64,000 nucleotides of DNA, taken from assembly GCF_030161555.1 (NCBI RefSeq), contig NZ_BSUK01000001.1:2666001-2730000 (forward strand). Reading direction: 5' to 3'. This DNA is from Luteimicrobium album. GTDB taxonomy: Bacteria; Actinomycetota; Actinomycetes; Actinomycetales; Cellulomonadaceae. The translations under genes and the position numbers were made by a program. The notes under the pieces are model-generated. The model worked only from the letters and a program-made list of their open reading frames with translations, was not told the origin of the DNA and ran no database searches. Of this stretch, positions 12,753 through 23,176 are shown piece after piece. Each line of letters opens with the position of its first letter. Positions within the stretch are counted from its first letter, which is position 1.

Positions 12753-12803
12753 ACCGTCCGGGTCCGGGTCCACCGTTCTCGCCGAGCAGGAGTATCAGCA
12801 CGC

Positions 12804-15800
12804 ATGAAGCCGTCGTCGGTCACGCACACCCTCCGCAGCGTCGCGACTCGCGCGCCCCGGAAGGCCCAGGCGGAGCTGCGTGCCCTGCGCCGGCGCCGGC
12901 ACCTCGTGTCGGTGGTCGTCCCGGTCTACAACGTCGAGAAGTACGTCGCCGAGTGTCTTGACTCGATCCTCGCTCAGACGCACCCTCGGCTCGAGGTCCT
13001 GGTTGTCGACGACGGATCGCCGGACAGCTCGATCGCGATCGTCGAGTCGATCGCGAGGCGCGACAAGCGGGTTCGGATCATCCACCAGGCGAACGGTGGA
13101 CTCGGGGCCGCGCGCAACACTGGCGCCCGCCACGCCCGGGGCGAGTTCCTCTGGTTCGTCGACTCCGACGACGTGGTTCCGCCCCGGGCAGTCGAGGTCA
13201 TGCTCGAGTCGCTCCTCGAGAGCGGCTCGGACTTCGCGGTCGGGTCGCTCGTGCGGTGGGACTCGACCGGGACGCACACGCCTCCGTGGGCGAAGCGCGT
13301 CCACGCGAAGACCCTGCAGGGTCGATCCGTCTCGGACGACGTCGAGATCCTCAAGGACGTCTTCGCCTGGAACAAGCTCTTCCGCCGTGAGTTCTTCCTC
13401 CGCGTCGTCAAGGAGTACCCGGCCGGCGTCTACGAAGACCAGGTCCCGTCGGCCAAGGCGTACCTGGGCGGCAAGTTCGACGTCCTCTCGGAGGTCGTCT
13501 ACCACTGGCGTGTCCGTGACGACACGTCCTCGATCACGCAGCAGAAGGCGACGATCGAGGACCTGTCCGGGCGTTGGGCAGTCATCGACGCGCTGCACGA
13601 CGCGATGGCCCAGGCCCCCGAGGATGTCCGTCGCTCCTGGCAGGCGAAGGTCATCGGCTTCGACATGCGCCTCTACTACGAGCAGATCCCGCGTACCGAC
13701 GAGACGTACTGGGACTTCCTGAGCGGACGCGTGCGCGGCTTCCTCGACGACGCGGGATATGACGTGATCCGCGACGTCCTCGTGGCGGACCGCCCGTTCG
13801 TCTCCGCCGTGTACCAGGGACACCGTGACGATATCGCGCGCCTCGTCGTGCGCCGCGAGACCCAGACCTGGAAGGTTCCTGGCGTCGTCCAGGACGGACG
13901 GCCCGTCCTGGCACCCGAGTTCTTCGACGGACTCGATCTCGAACCCGACGAGGTGGTCTCCGACCTCTCCGTCGACGTCGAGGTTGTCAGCCACACCGAC
14001 GACGTCGTGATCGACGAGTCCGCGGTGCGCGTGACGGGGAGCGCATACCTCTCGTTCATCGACCTCGCGCGTGCCGACCACTCCGAGATCGCCGTCACGG
14101 CGGTGTCGTCGGGGGCCACGAGATCGAGCTCGTCGTGGAGCGACACGACGACCCCGCGACGGAGCGACGCGCGGGGGACCCGTGGAACGAGCACCTCGCG
14201 TCCGGGTTCAGCGCGGCCGTCCCGATCGGTGAGCTCGACGCGGCGGACACCTACCGGTTCATCGTGTCGGTCGAGGTCGACGGACTGGTCCGCTCGGCGC
14301 CGCTCGAGATCCCCGACCCGCGAGGCGAAGGCCGGCTGCCCTCGTTCGGCCCGCTCACCGTCGACGGGCGCTGGTGCGTCGAGCGCCAGGAGGCTTCGCA
14401 GGACCTCGCCGTCCGCCGGATCTCGCCGGCCCGTGTCCCGGTGCTCGGCGCCCGGGTGTCGGGCAGTGAGGTCGAGCTCGAGCTCGCGTCGGTGCCTGCG
14501 ACCGGCACGTCGTTCCGGGCGACCTCGGGCGTGTTGGCCTCGACGGGCAAGGTCGAGACGCGCGACGGCCGTGCGATCGTGCGGTTCGACCTCCAGGTCG
14601 GCTCTCGCGTGTCCTGGGGCCTGCGGCCCTGGAAGATCGCGGCGACATGCGGCGGTGTGAGCCGTCGCCTCGCATGGGCACAGGCATCGACAGCAGTTGC
14701 ACGTGAGGACGTCGTCGGTCTGGTTCTCGGAGCGACCCAGTATGGGAACGTGCTGGTCTCGTCGGGCCGCGCGACGGGGCAGATCACGGCCGTCGATCTG
14801 ACGGACGACGGGCTGTCGGTCGGCGGATGGCTGCGTGCTCCGCGCGACACGTCGCACATGACGCTCCGGCTGAGCGGCAAGGCGGGCGAGGTCTCTGCTC
14901 CCTTGGTGGTCGCCCCGGACGGGCGGTTCACGGTCCTCCTCCCGGTGGACGACCGTGGTGGCAACCCCCTGTCGACGACCTTCGGCTTCGTGATCAAGGC
15001 GGACATCGACGGCCAGGAGCTGTGGCTGCCGGCGTCTCGAACGCTGCTGGACGGCTTTCCCCTCGATCTCGAGAATGGCCGCATCGCTGCGACCGTGACC
15101 TCGACGCCGGGCGCGGGCGCGGCCTGGGTGCGTTTCCGCTCGCGTTTCGCCGAGGACGAGCGGAGCCGACGAGATCAGGCCCGCATGATCGAGGAGTACC
15201 GTGCGCTCCCGCCCGAACCGCTCGATGCGGTGCTCTTCGAGACGTTCTCCGGGCGGACCGCCGGGGACTCGCCCCTGGCCCTGAGCGCGGAGCTGCACCG
15301 GTCGCGCCCTGACATCGCCCAGTACTGGTCGGTGGCCACGCTGGCGACGCCTGTCCCGGAGTGGTCGACCCCGGTGCTGCGGCACTCTCGCGAGTGGTTC
15401 CGCATCCTCGCCGGCGCGCGTTACCTGGTCAACAACGCGAACTGGCCCTGGTTCTTCGTGAAGAAGGAGCACCAGCTCTACCTCCAGACGTGGCACGGGA
15501 CGCCGCTCAAGCGGATCGGCAACGACGTCCCGGGAGCCAGCCTCAGCCTGTCCTACCGCGAGCTCATGGTGCGTGAGGCCGCGGCCTGGGACGTGCTGCT
15601 GGCACAGAACGAGTACTCGGCCGAGATCTTTCCCGAGGCCTTCGACTACCGCGGCCCGGTGCTGGTCGAGGGTTATCCGCGCAACGACAGCCTCTTCGGC
15701 GCGGGCGCCGCTGACGTGCGCCGCCGCCTTCGCGCGGGCTTCGACATCGACGACGACGTCCAGGTCCTCCTCTACGCGCCCACCTGGCGTGACAACCTCA

Positions 15801-16336
15801 AGGGCGCGGGCGGCTACGGTCGGGTGACCTACCTCGACTTCGACGCGGTGGTGGCCGACGCCGCCGTCACCGGGCGTCGGACCGTCATCCTGTATCGGGG
15901 CCACTCCAACACAGCGGGGTCGGCCGCGGCCCTGCCGCCCGAGGTCATCGACGTCACGAGCTATCCCGACGTCAACGACCTCATGCTCGCGTCGGACGCC
16001 CTGGTCACCGACTACTCGTCGATCATGTTCGACTATGCCGTGACCCGGAAGCCGATCTACTTCTTGGTTCCGGACCTGGCCCTGTACTCGTCGACGACGC
16101 GTGGCTTCTATCGCGATCTCGCCGAGATCGCTCCCGGGCCGCTGTGCGCGACCACGGGCGAGGTTCTGGCGGCGCTCGTCGAGGACAACCGCACACAGTT
16201 CGGCGAGCGCTACGACCTTTTCGTCGCCGAGTTCGCGCCTCTCGACGACGGGAATGCCTCCCAGCGGGTGCTTGCGAAGCTTCCCGGGCTGGGCGTGGCC
16301 GCGCCCGTGGCCGGCGACCGGGCTGCGACGGCCTAG
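12804..16336 (+). CDS. bifunctional GT2 / CDP-glycerol glycerophosphotransferase (frameshifted)
   Basis: A protein of about 1177 residues made of an N-terminal GT2 domain (residues 30-260: VSVVVPVYNVEKYV, VVDDGSPDSS, FVDSDDVV), a central region of about 500 residues, and a C-terminal PF04464 domain (LQTWHGTPLK near residue 895, YAPTWRD, TDYSSIMFDY near 1070). The frame changes at about 14113, where one G is missing from a G run; the join restores SSGGHEIELV. AGGAG lies 12 bases before ATG 12804. Such bifunctional proteins glycosylate and polymerise poly(polyol phosphate) in one chain. A related pair at 30642-34246 has the same two activities in separate overlapping genes. Confidence 0.87.
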
Positions 16337-16386
16337 GTCCCCCTGAGCGCTGGTACGCTCGCGCAACCTAGACGAAAGGGATCGAT

Positions 16387-17866
16387 GTGGACGCTCGACG
16401 CTGGTTCTCGGGGCGACGGCGTGGCCCGCAGCCGACACCGTCGCCCGCTGCCGAGGCGCTGCAGTCCACGGCTGACCCGGTCGCACTGCTGCTGCCGTCG
16501 CTCGGCTTCTTCGGGGGATCGACGCGAGCCTGTGGCGGGTTCCTGTCACGGCGTCGCCGGTGCTCGGTGTGAAGGTGTTCCTCGCAGGCCCGTCGGCGCA
16601 GCGGCTCGAGCTCCGGGGCGTCACCGTGGCTCGCAAGGGAAAGCGCGTTGCGCCTGCGGTTCGCAACGTCGAGCAGAGCAGCATCGGCAAACCGGCGATC
16701 GCACCGCGCCGTGGCCTGGAGTTCGGCGGGATCCGGACCGGCGACCAGCTCAACCCGTGGTGGTCCGTCCGGTTCGAGACGGCCGCCCAGATCGACGAGG
16801 TACGCGTCTACAACCGCATGGATGCCTTCGGGTCCCTGGCGCGCGCCCTCCAGGTCGCCGTGCTCGACGAGAGCGGCACATGGCAGACCGTCGGTGACGC
16901 CAGCAGCCCTGAGGCGGCCGACCGCACGCTCGCGCTCGTGGAACGGTTGACGGGTCTGGTCCTGCGCGAAGCGCGCGGTAGTGACGCTGCGGCACTACGC
17001 AGGAGGTCGTCCGCCTGCTCGCTGAACGGTCCTCGGAAGGCCCGCTCACCGACGACGCCGAGGAACAACGGCTCCTGTACGCGGTGCTCCCCACCGGTGG
17101 ACCGACGGCCGAGGTCGAGCTGTCGGACGACGAGTGGACCCTCCTCGCCCACCTGCTGGTGCTGGAGCGTCTCCGGATGGACACGGCTACCAGCTTCCGG
17201 TCTTTCGCCGCGGCACTACCGAGCCGTGCCGCGCTCGACCGCCTCGCCCGTGAGCTCAACCACGCATCGGCGCGGCTCGGGGCCGGTGAGCTGACGGTGA
17301 CGCGGCACGGCGTACGCGAGGTGGGCGCGCTGCGCAAGGACGGCGACGCCTATGTCGCACTCATGCGCCGCGTCACCGACGAGTTCGAGTCGCTCGGAGT
17401 CCCGCTCATGATGAGCTACGGGACGCTGCTGGGGGTGGTGCGCGAGGGCGACTTCCTGGTCCATGACGACGACATCGACATGATCTACCCGATCGACGCG
17501 GTGGACCGCGACGACGCACGGCCACTCATCGACGCGCTGTGCGAGAAGCTCCTCGAGCGCGGCTGGAAGATCTGGCGCAACGAGAGCCCCACCGCGCTCA
17601 ACCTGCATCTGACCGACCCGAAGACGAAGCTCCACGTCGACCTGTTCCCTGTGCTCATCCAGGGCGACCGTGCCCGCCTCCACATGGAGAAGATGAAGCT
17701 GAGGGACATCGACGCGGCACTCGTCCTGCCCGCCTCGACGCTGGCGTTCCGAGGTGAGACGCTCCGGGCTCCCGCGGATCCGAAGGGCTTCCTCGCCGAG
17801 CGGTACGGCGACGGCTGGGGTGTCGCGGACCCGTACTACGACTGGCCGTGGAAGCTCGCTTCCTGA
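16387..17866 (+). CDS. LicD-family protein with N-terminal discoidin-like domain (two frameshifts)
   Basis: The C-terminal half carries the LicD signature: SYGTLLGVVREGDFLVHDDD, followed by KLHVDLFPVL. LicD proteins transfer phosphocholine or related phospho-groups onto glycopolymers. The N-terminal half reads SSIGKPAI, NPWWSVRFE and IDEVRVYNRMD, which resembles an F5/8 type C (discoidin-like) carbohydrate-binding fold. Frames change near 16515 (a G missing from a G5 run) and near 17001 (one base missing); both joins give continuous protein. GTG 16387 has GAAAGGG at a good distance. No signal peptide is seen, so the binding domain would face the cytoplasm, as LicD does. It is the last gene of the TagGH operon and ends 10 bases from the convergent GT-D gene. 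Confidence 0.8.
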
Positions 17867-17875
17867 ACGCGGGTA

Positions 17876-18832
17876 TCAGAGCTGCGGCGGTGCCGTCAGA
17901 TCCTTCTCCTCGGGCCACCGTCCTCCTTCGAAGACGTTCAGGTAGCTGTCGCTGAGGTGCCCGATGTCGAGCGCCCTTCGCCCGCGCGCGGCGAGGAGAT
18001 GGGCGAGCACGGATCCCGCCGGACCGAGCGCGATGAGGACGAGGTCCGAGTCGTCGTCCTCGAGCTGCTCCAGGATGCTCGTGAGCTCCGCGAAGGCGTC
18101 CGTCGGCGTCGTGCGCACGAAGCGCGCGCCGCTGAGACCGTCGAAGAGTGCAGGGAGGAGCTCGAAGCGTGAGCCTTCTCCGGTCACCACGGTCGCGCTG
18201 CGACCGTCCCAGATCGACCGCCAGAGCGCCACGCCAAGGTCGCCGTAGAGCTGGAAGAAGAGTGGGCGCGAAACGTGCGCATTCCCGAAACGAGGCAATC
18301 CCTCGCCGATCTCGCGAAAGTCGGGCCACAAGTCGGACCAGACACCTGCCCAGTGTCGGTCGTGGTACAAGGTGGGGAGCGCGACTATGGTCCGTTCCGC
18401 CGGCTCCGTGAGGATCGCGCGCAGCGCCCGCTGCAGCTCGGGCCGGTTCTGCTGGAACCGGAGCCGGTACTCAGGGCGCAGCATCATGCGGATCTCGCCG
18501 TCACCGAAGCGAGTGAGCGAGAGCTCGTCGTCTCGCACGGCTTCGAGCGTCGCTATGAAGTCGAGCTGCCGCTCGGCGTAGAAGGTCGAGACTTCGTGCA
18601 ACGTCGCCGAGGCCACGGCCGAGCGGATCGCCTGGAGGTTCCGCCTCGCTTCGGCCGACTCCGACTCGATCTCCGCGAGGTGCGCGAGCACGGCGTCGGT
18701 CCGTTGCCCGCGAAGGTGGTCGATGGCGGCAAGCTGTGCCTTCTCGATCCGGATGAGTTCGTCGAGCTTCTTCGTCTGCTTCTGCGTGGCTTCCAGGAGC
18801 AGACGGCGTGTGGTCTTCCTGCGCCAGCGCAC
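17876..18832 (-). CDS. GT-D fold glycosyltransferase with N-terminal coiled coil
   Basis: A 318-residue protein. The segment LTRFGDGEIRMML at about residue 105 is the signature of the GT-D (DUF1792) family first characterised in streptococcal glycoprotein glycosylation. Downstream VVALPTLYHD, FFQLYGD and LIALGPAGSVLAHLLAARG also fit. Residues 1-90 are rich in Glu, Arg, Lys and Leu and are predicted to form a coiled coil. GTG 18832 has GGAGG seven bases upstream. It is followed on the same strand by an SGNH acyltransferase and lies inside the glycopolymer locus. The acceptor is unknown. Confidence 0.8.
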   Translation of the reverse strand: MRWRRKTTRRLLLEATQKQTKKLDELIRIEKAQLAAIDHLRGQRTDAVLAHLAEIESESAEARRNLQAIRSAVASATLHEVSTFYAERQLDFIATLEAVRDDELSLTRFGDGEIRMMLRPEYRLRFQQNRPELQRALRAILTEPAERTIVALPTLYHDRHWAGVWSDLWPDFREIGEGLPRFGNAHVSRPLFFQLYGDLGVALWRSIWDGRSATVVTGEGSRFELLPALFDGLSGARFVRTTPTDAFAELTSILEQLEDDDSDLVLIALGPAGSVLAHLLAARGRRALDIGHLSDSYLNVFEGGRWPEEKDLTAPPQL

Positions 18833-18855
18833 AGCAACCTCCGGTGGGGAATGGG

Positions 18856-20978
18856 TCAGTTCAGCACGTCGAGCCGTTGCAGCCCGCGCCAGATGTACGG
18901 GGACAGGGTCTTGGTGAACGTGGTCGTCATGTGGCTGTTGTCGCGGTACACGTCGACGCCGCCAATGACGGACGGACAGACGTCATCGCGGCAGTAGAAG
19001 TCGGTGAGGTCAAGAGACTTCGCACCGGGCACGACCTTCGCGGTCGCCTTGAACGGGTCGGGGAACGGGAACGCCTTCTTCTGCGAGACGGCACAGCTGT
19101 CCGCTTGGACGACGTCGAGCTTCGCCAGGCACTTGTACGGGAGGTACGTGTGGTACGGGTTGTCGGCGATCCCAACGATCGGCACACCCAGCTTGGTGAG
19201 CGGTCTCCAAGCTGCAGCCATGTCGTCGACACGGCGCTCGGCGTCACCCGAGATGGTCTTGAGGTACCCGGTGGTCACGATGAGATCCGTCGTCTTCGCC
19301 TGGGACACGAGCCACGGCCCGAGCTGTGCCTTCCACTGCTCACAGGTGCGTGACCGCTCAGGGTCGTCGTAGTTCATCTTTCCGGTCGTCCACGCACAGG
19401 TCGCCTTGAGCTGCGCGGTGACGCTGATCTTCCCTTCCTGAGCGAGCGCGACGAAGGCGGGCAGCAACGCCCGGGCGTGCGAGTCGCCGACGAGAATCAC
19501 GTGCGGGACGTGGGGGTCGTCGACCGCGCCGAAGGTGCAGCCCTTCTTGAGATCGCTCTGGTCGACGTCGACCCAGCAGCCTGGGTAGTTCGCGAAGTCA
19601 CTCGAGACGGCCTCGGGAGCGGGCACGAGGACGCCGGCGAGGTCGTCATTGGTGCAGGGGTGCTCAGGATCCATCGAGGCGGCGCCGAAGCACGGAGGGG
19701 GTGGGCCAGGTACTGCTGCGTCGACACCGTCGCTTGCTTCGTCTCGCGGTCGACGGTTGCGGTGCCGGCAAGGCTGGTGCCGGCGAGGAGTGCCGCGACG
19801 ACGGCAGTCGCACCGAGCGCCACGCCGGTGCGCTGTAGACCGAAGCGGTGGCTGAACCTCGTTCGATCCTCGATGTAGCGCTTCGAGCCGGCGGCGACGA
19901 GCACGACAGTGATGAGGAGGATGAGCCGCTCAGCGAGGCCGAGCTCGTGCCCCAGGAGCACCGGGATGATGATGAGCGGCGGCCAGTGCCAGAGATAGAG
20001 CGAGTAGGAGATGTCACCCAGGTAACCCACGGGACGCCGTCGCGCGAGGGCGTTGGGTGCCAGCCGATGGTCGGGCTCGTCGGCCCAGATGACGGCCATG
20101 GTCGCGACGACCGGGACGAGCGCGGCCGTCCCCGGGAAGGGTGTCGAGGAGTCGAACAGCGCAAACCCGCCGAGGAGGATGAGGGCGTACCCCGCCCACG
20201 CGGCGAGCGCGCGGAATGCTGCTGGTACCGACGGGAGGTTGTGGCGGGTTCGACCCGCCCAGACGGCGAGCAGGGCGCCCGCACCGAACTGCCACGCCCG
20301 CGCGGGCGTCACGAAGTACGCGGCCGAAGGGTCGTGCGTCGTGGCGCGCAGGGAGTACACGAAAGAGGCGACGGTCGCCACCCCCAGGACGAGGGCGACG
20401 AGCCGCCGGCGACCGAGGAGACCGCGTCGTGCCAGGAACGCCGCACCCAGCACCAGCAGAGGCCAGACGAGGTAGAACTGTTCTTCTGCGGACAGCGACC
20501 AGTAGTGCTGCACGGGCGACGGGGCGTTGTCGGCCGCGAGGTAGTCCACGGCGTCGGCCGCCAGCACCCAGTTCTCGACGTAGAGCGTGGCGCCGGTGAA
20601 CTCGCGGAACCACTGCTGCCAGTCGGTGTGCGGGATCGCCACGAGTGTGACGACGACGCAGGCGGCGATCACGAGATAGGCGGCGGGTAGAAGTCGACGC
20701 GCGCGCCGTGCCCAGAACCGGCCGAGCGCGATGCTGCCGGTGCGGTCGACCTCGCGGAGAAGGTGGCTCGTGATGAGGAAGCCCGAGATCACGAAGAAGA
20801 CGTCGACACCGATGTACCCGCCGGGCATCCGGCCCGGCCAGAAGTGGAACAACACGACGAGCGTGACGGCGAGGGCGCGAAGGGCTTGGATGTCGGCCCG
20901 CTGACGCGTTGTGCTGCGGGGAGCGACGTCTGCGGCGGCCGTCCGCGGCGCAGCTTCGGAGTCGTCGACGACGCTCAT
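18856..20978 (-). CDS. acyltransferase 3 (OafA-like) with C-terminal SGNH domain (frameshifted)
   Basis: The N-terminal 380 residues form an acyltransferase-3 membrane domain (IQALRALAVTLVVLFHFWPG, YIGVDVFFVISGFLIT, HYWSLSAEEQFYLVWP). The C-terminal part is an SGNH hydrolase-like domain with VILVGDSHARALLPAF near residue 496 and a late DNSHMT motif with the catalytic His. The frame changes near 19696, where one C is missing from a C5 run on the coding strand; the join restores HPPPCFGAASMDPEHPC. Such proteins O-acetylate surface polysaccharides or peptidoglycan, the SGNH domain acting outside the membrane. The start overlaps the upstream glycerophosphotransferase stop by four bases (ATGA). 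Confidence 0.87.
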
Positions 20979-22195
20979 GCAGCGGGTGCCTCAGGATGAC
21001 GCGACTCGATGATGCGAGCCGATGCATCGAGGAAGCGTTGCATCGATGCACCAGGCGTCACGTCGCCGAAGTAGTGCTCGACGATCGCATCGAACTTCGA
21101 GCGTGTCTCAGGGGTCGAGGCGTGATCGATCACGTCGAGGACCCGCGGCGCTTCGGCCGCACCGAACGTGTCGACCAAGCCCGCGAGCCCTTGGCGGTCG
21201 ATCTCGGCCTGCCCCGAGGCCGGCTCGGTGAGCAGGAGCGGTTTGCCGGTCGCGAGCCAGTCGAACGCGACCGCGGAGATGTCGCAGACGCACACGTCGG
21301 CTGCGGCAAGATGCCAACCGAAGGGCGAGTCGGTGTCCACGAGGTGCCGCGCGGAAGCGTCGGCGGCGTTCGCCGCCTCGAGCTTGCTGACGACGGCGGA
21401 GTGGAGCGCCTTGAACTCCGGGTCGAACGCGCCCGTCCGGGGGTGGGGGCGGTAGATCACACGGTGTCGTCCCGTGGCGAGCAGCACGTCGAGCATGGGC
21501 CCAGCATGCGAACGGAGCGACGAGTAGGTCATGCTGGGCCGGTCGCCCTCCCAGGTGGGGGCGTACAGGACGACGGTGCGGCCGTCGTCGGGCAGCGTGG
21601 GGCCCGCGTACTCGACGTCGACCTGGGGCCGGCCGATCCGTACCAGGTGTTTGTCCACGTCGAAGTCGACGAGCCTCTTGCTGATCCGTTCGTAGGCCGC
21701 CTGGCCCGCGATGAACGTGTGGTCGTACGCCTTGAGCTGGTTCGACGCCATGTAGTCCTTGTCGGACTCGCCGTGGCTGATGAAGACGTGCGCCGGGTCC
21801 CGGAACCGCATCATCTGGAAGTTGCGGGTGTTCTGGTTGACGTAGAAGACCAGGCGGACGCGTTGGACGGCCATCCACGACTCGACCTCGGCGAGCGTCA
21901 CGAGGTGCACGACCTGGAGCGGAGCTTCCTGTGCCAAGGCAGCTGCTGTCACCACGTCCCGCGTCAGGACCACTGTCGGGTGCTGCGCCGCGAGGCGACG
22001 CATCGGCTCGTACCACTGGCGCACCTGGTAGAGATTGACGGGGGCGTCAGCGAAATAGATCACTGCCTCGACGGAGCCCGGCTTCGGCGCCGGATGCGCT
22101 CTCAGGTGCGCGTCCCAGGTCGCCTGTGCGCGACGCCGCGCAAACGTGTCCTTGACGATGTCGGAGAACGTGGTCAAGTCGCGCAGGAGAGGCAC
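20975..22195 (-). CDS. CDP-glycerol glycerophosphotransferase family protein
   Basis: An intact 406-residue soluble-type PF04464 protein. Its signatures are HGESDK at about residue 140, YAPTWEG, YRPHPRTGAF and CDISAVAFDWL, in the same order as the paralogues at 4338 and 10779. GTG 22195 is preceded by GAAGGA. It overlaps the downstream acyltransferase by four bases, so it heads a three-gene minus-strand unit: GPT, SGNH acyltransferase, GT-D glycosyltransferase. The likely role is polyol phosphate transfer onto a lipid-linked polymer that the two downstream enzymes modify. Confidence 0.9.
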   Translation of the reverse strand: MPLLRDLTTFSDIVKDTFARRRAQATWDAHLRAHPAPKPGSVEAVIYFADAPVNLYQVRQWYEPMRRLAAQHPTVVLTRDVVTAAALAQEAPLQVVHLVTLAEVESWMAVQRVRLVFYVNQNTRNFQMMRFRDPAHVFISHGESDKDYMASNQLKAYDHTFIAGQAAYERISKRLVDFDVDKHLVRIGRPQVDVEYAGPTLPDDGRTVVLYAPTWEGDRPSMTYSSLRSHAGPMLDVLLATGRHRVIYRPHPRTGAFDPEFKALHSAVVSKLEAANAADASARHLVDTDSPFGWHLAAADVCVCDISAVAFDWLATGKPLLLTEPASGQAEIDRQGLAGLVDTFGAAEAPRVLDVIDHASTPETRSKFDAIVEHYFGDVTPGASMQRFLDASARIIESRHPEAPAA

Positions 22196-22235
22196 AGGTA
22201 GACGGTCCTTCGAAGCGGGGGATGAGCCCCGACAT

Positions 22236-22254
22236 CGTATCCGAGCCCGATACG
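22236..22254. promoter_or_regulatory. inverted repeat just upstream of the CDF transporter
   Basis: CGTATC and GATACG are separated by seven bases and lie 9 bases before the ATG of the cation transporter. A second small hairpin (CGGGG, six bases, CCCCG) precedes it at about 22216-22231. The arrangement could be an operator for a metal-responsive repressor or a hairpin affecting translation. No regulator gene is adjacent. Confidence 0.3.
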
Positions 22255-22263
22255 CTTCCGTTC

Positions 22264-23175
22264 ATGTCCACCGAAGGCGGCACCAAGGCGATCGTCGCGG
22301 CACTGGCCGCGAACATCGGCATCGCGATCACCAAGTTCATCGCGTACCTGCTCACCCACTCGTCCTCCATGCTCGCCGAGTCCGTGCACTCGCTCGCGGA
22401 CTCCGGCAACCAGCTCCTCCTGCTGCTGGGCGGCAAGCGGGCGCGCAAGGCCGCGGACGAGGAGCACCCGTTCGGGTACGGACGCGAGCGCTACCTCTAC
22501 GCGTTCATCGTCTCGATCGTGCTGTTCTCGCTCGGTGGCCTGTTCGCGCTGTACGAGGCGTGGCACAAGTTCGAGGACCCGCACCCGATCGACTCGTGGC
22601 AGTGGGTTCCGGTCGCCGTCCTGCTCGCCGCGATCGTCATGGAGGGGACCTCGTTCCGCACGGCGATGCGCGAGTCGAAGCACGCACGCGGGAAGAAGTC
22701 GGTCTTCCAGTACATCCGCGCTGCCAAGGCGCCCGAGCTGCCCGTCGTGCTGCTCGAGGACTTCGGGGCGCTCGTCGGTCTCGTGTTCGCGCTGTTTGGC
22801 GTGGGGATGACCCTGGCGACCGACGACGGCCGCTGGGACGCTGTCGGGTCGGCAGCCATCGGGCTGCTGCTCGTCGTGATCGCGATCGTGCTGGCGATCG
22901 AGACTCGCTCGATGCTGCTGGGCGAGTCGGCGACTCCCGCCGACGTGAAGGCGATCCGCGAGGCCCTCGTCGGCGACGGCGTTCCGTCCGTGATCCACCT
23001 GCGCACCATGCACCTCGGCCCGGAGGAGCTGCTGGTGGGTGCGAAGATCGAGGTCTCGGCGACGGAGTCGGCGGCCGAGATCGCGCAGGCGATCGACGAC
23101 GCCGAGGCGCGCGTGCGTGCCGCGGTGCCGATCGCGAGGACGATCTACCTGGAGCCCGACCTGCGCCGACCGTGA
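22264..23175 (+). CDS. cation diffusion facilitator family transporter
   Basis: A 303-residue CDF protein. About five membrane segments can be seen, with metal-site motifs SMLAESVHSLADSGNQ in the second helix and VVLLEDFGALVG in the fifth. EEHPFGYGRERY is the typical loop of the family, and the C-terminal part is the cytoplasmic domain. Family members export Zn, Mn, Fe or related divalent cations using the proton gradient. It is the only ion transporter in the glycopolymer region and is transcribed alone between two minus-strand units; a link to Mn- or Mg-dependent glycosyltransferases is possible but unsupported. ATG 22264 was chosen over an upstream in-frame start. Confidence 0.9.
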   Translation: MSTEGGTKAIVAALAANIGIAITKFIAYLLTHSSSMLAESVHSLADSGNQLLLLLGGKRARKAADEEHPFGYGRERYLYAFIVSIVLFSLGGLFALYEAWHKFEDPHPIDSWQWVPVAVLLAAIVMEGTSFRTAMRESKHARGKKSVFQYIRAAKAPELPVVLLEDFGALVGLVFALFGVGMTLATDDGRWDAVGSAAIGLLLVVIAIVLAIETRSMLLGESATPADVKAIREALVGDGVPSVIHLRTMHLGPEELLVGAKIEVSATESAAEIAQAIDDAEARVRAAVPIARTIYLEPDLRRP

Positions 23176-23176
23176 C

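Noticed and set aside
14135-16336. A stand-alone glycerophosphotransferase gene starting at 14135
   Set aside because: The segment continues the upstream protein once one G is restored near 14113, has no ribosome site, and the fused domain order is known.
13676-16753. A very long minus-strand open frame (over 1000 codons) opposite the GT2-GPT gene
   Set aside because: Its translation is low-complexity Arg/Ala/Pro-rich and has no motif. The plus strand carries conserved GT2 and GPT motifs. It is a GC-bias shadow.
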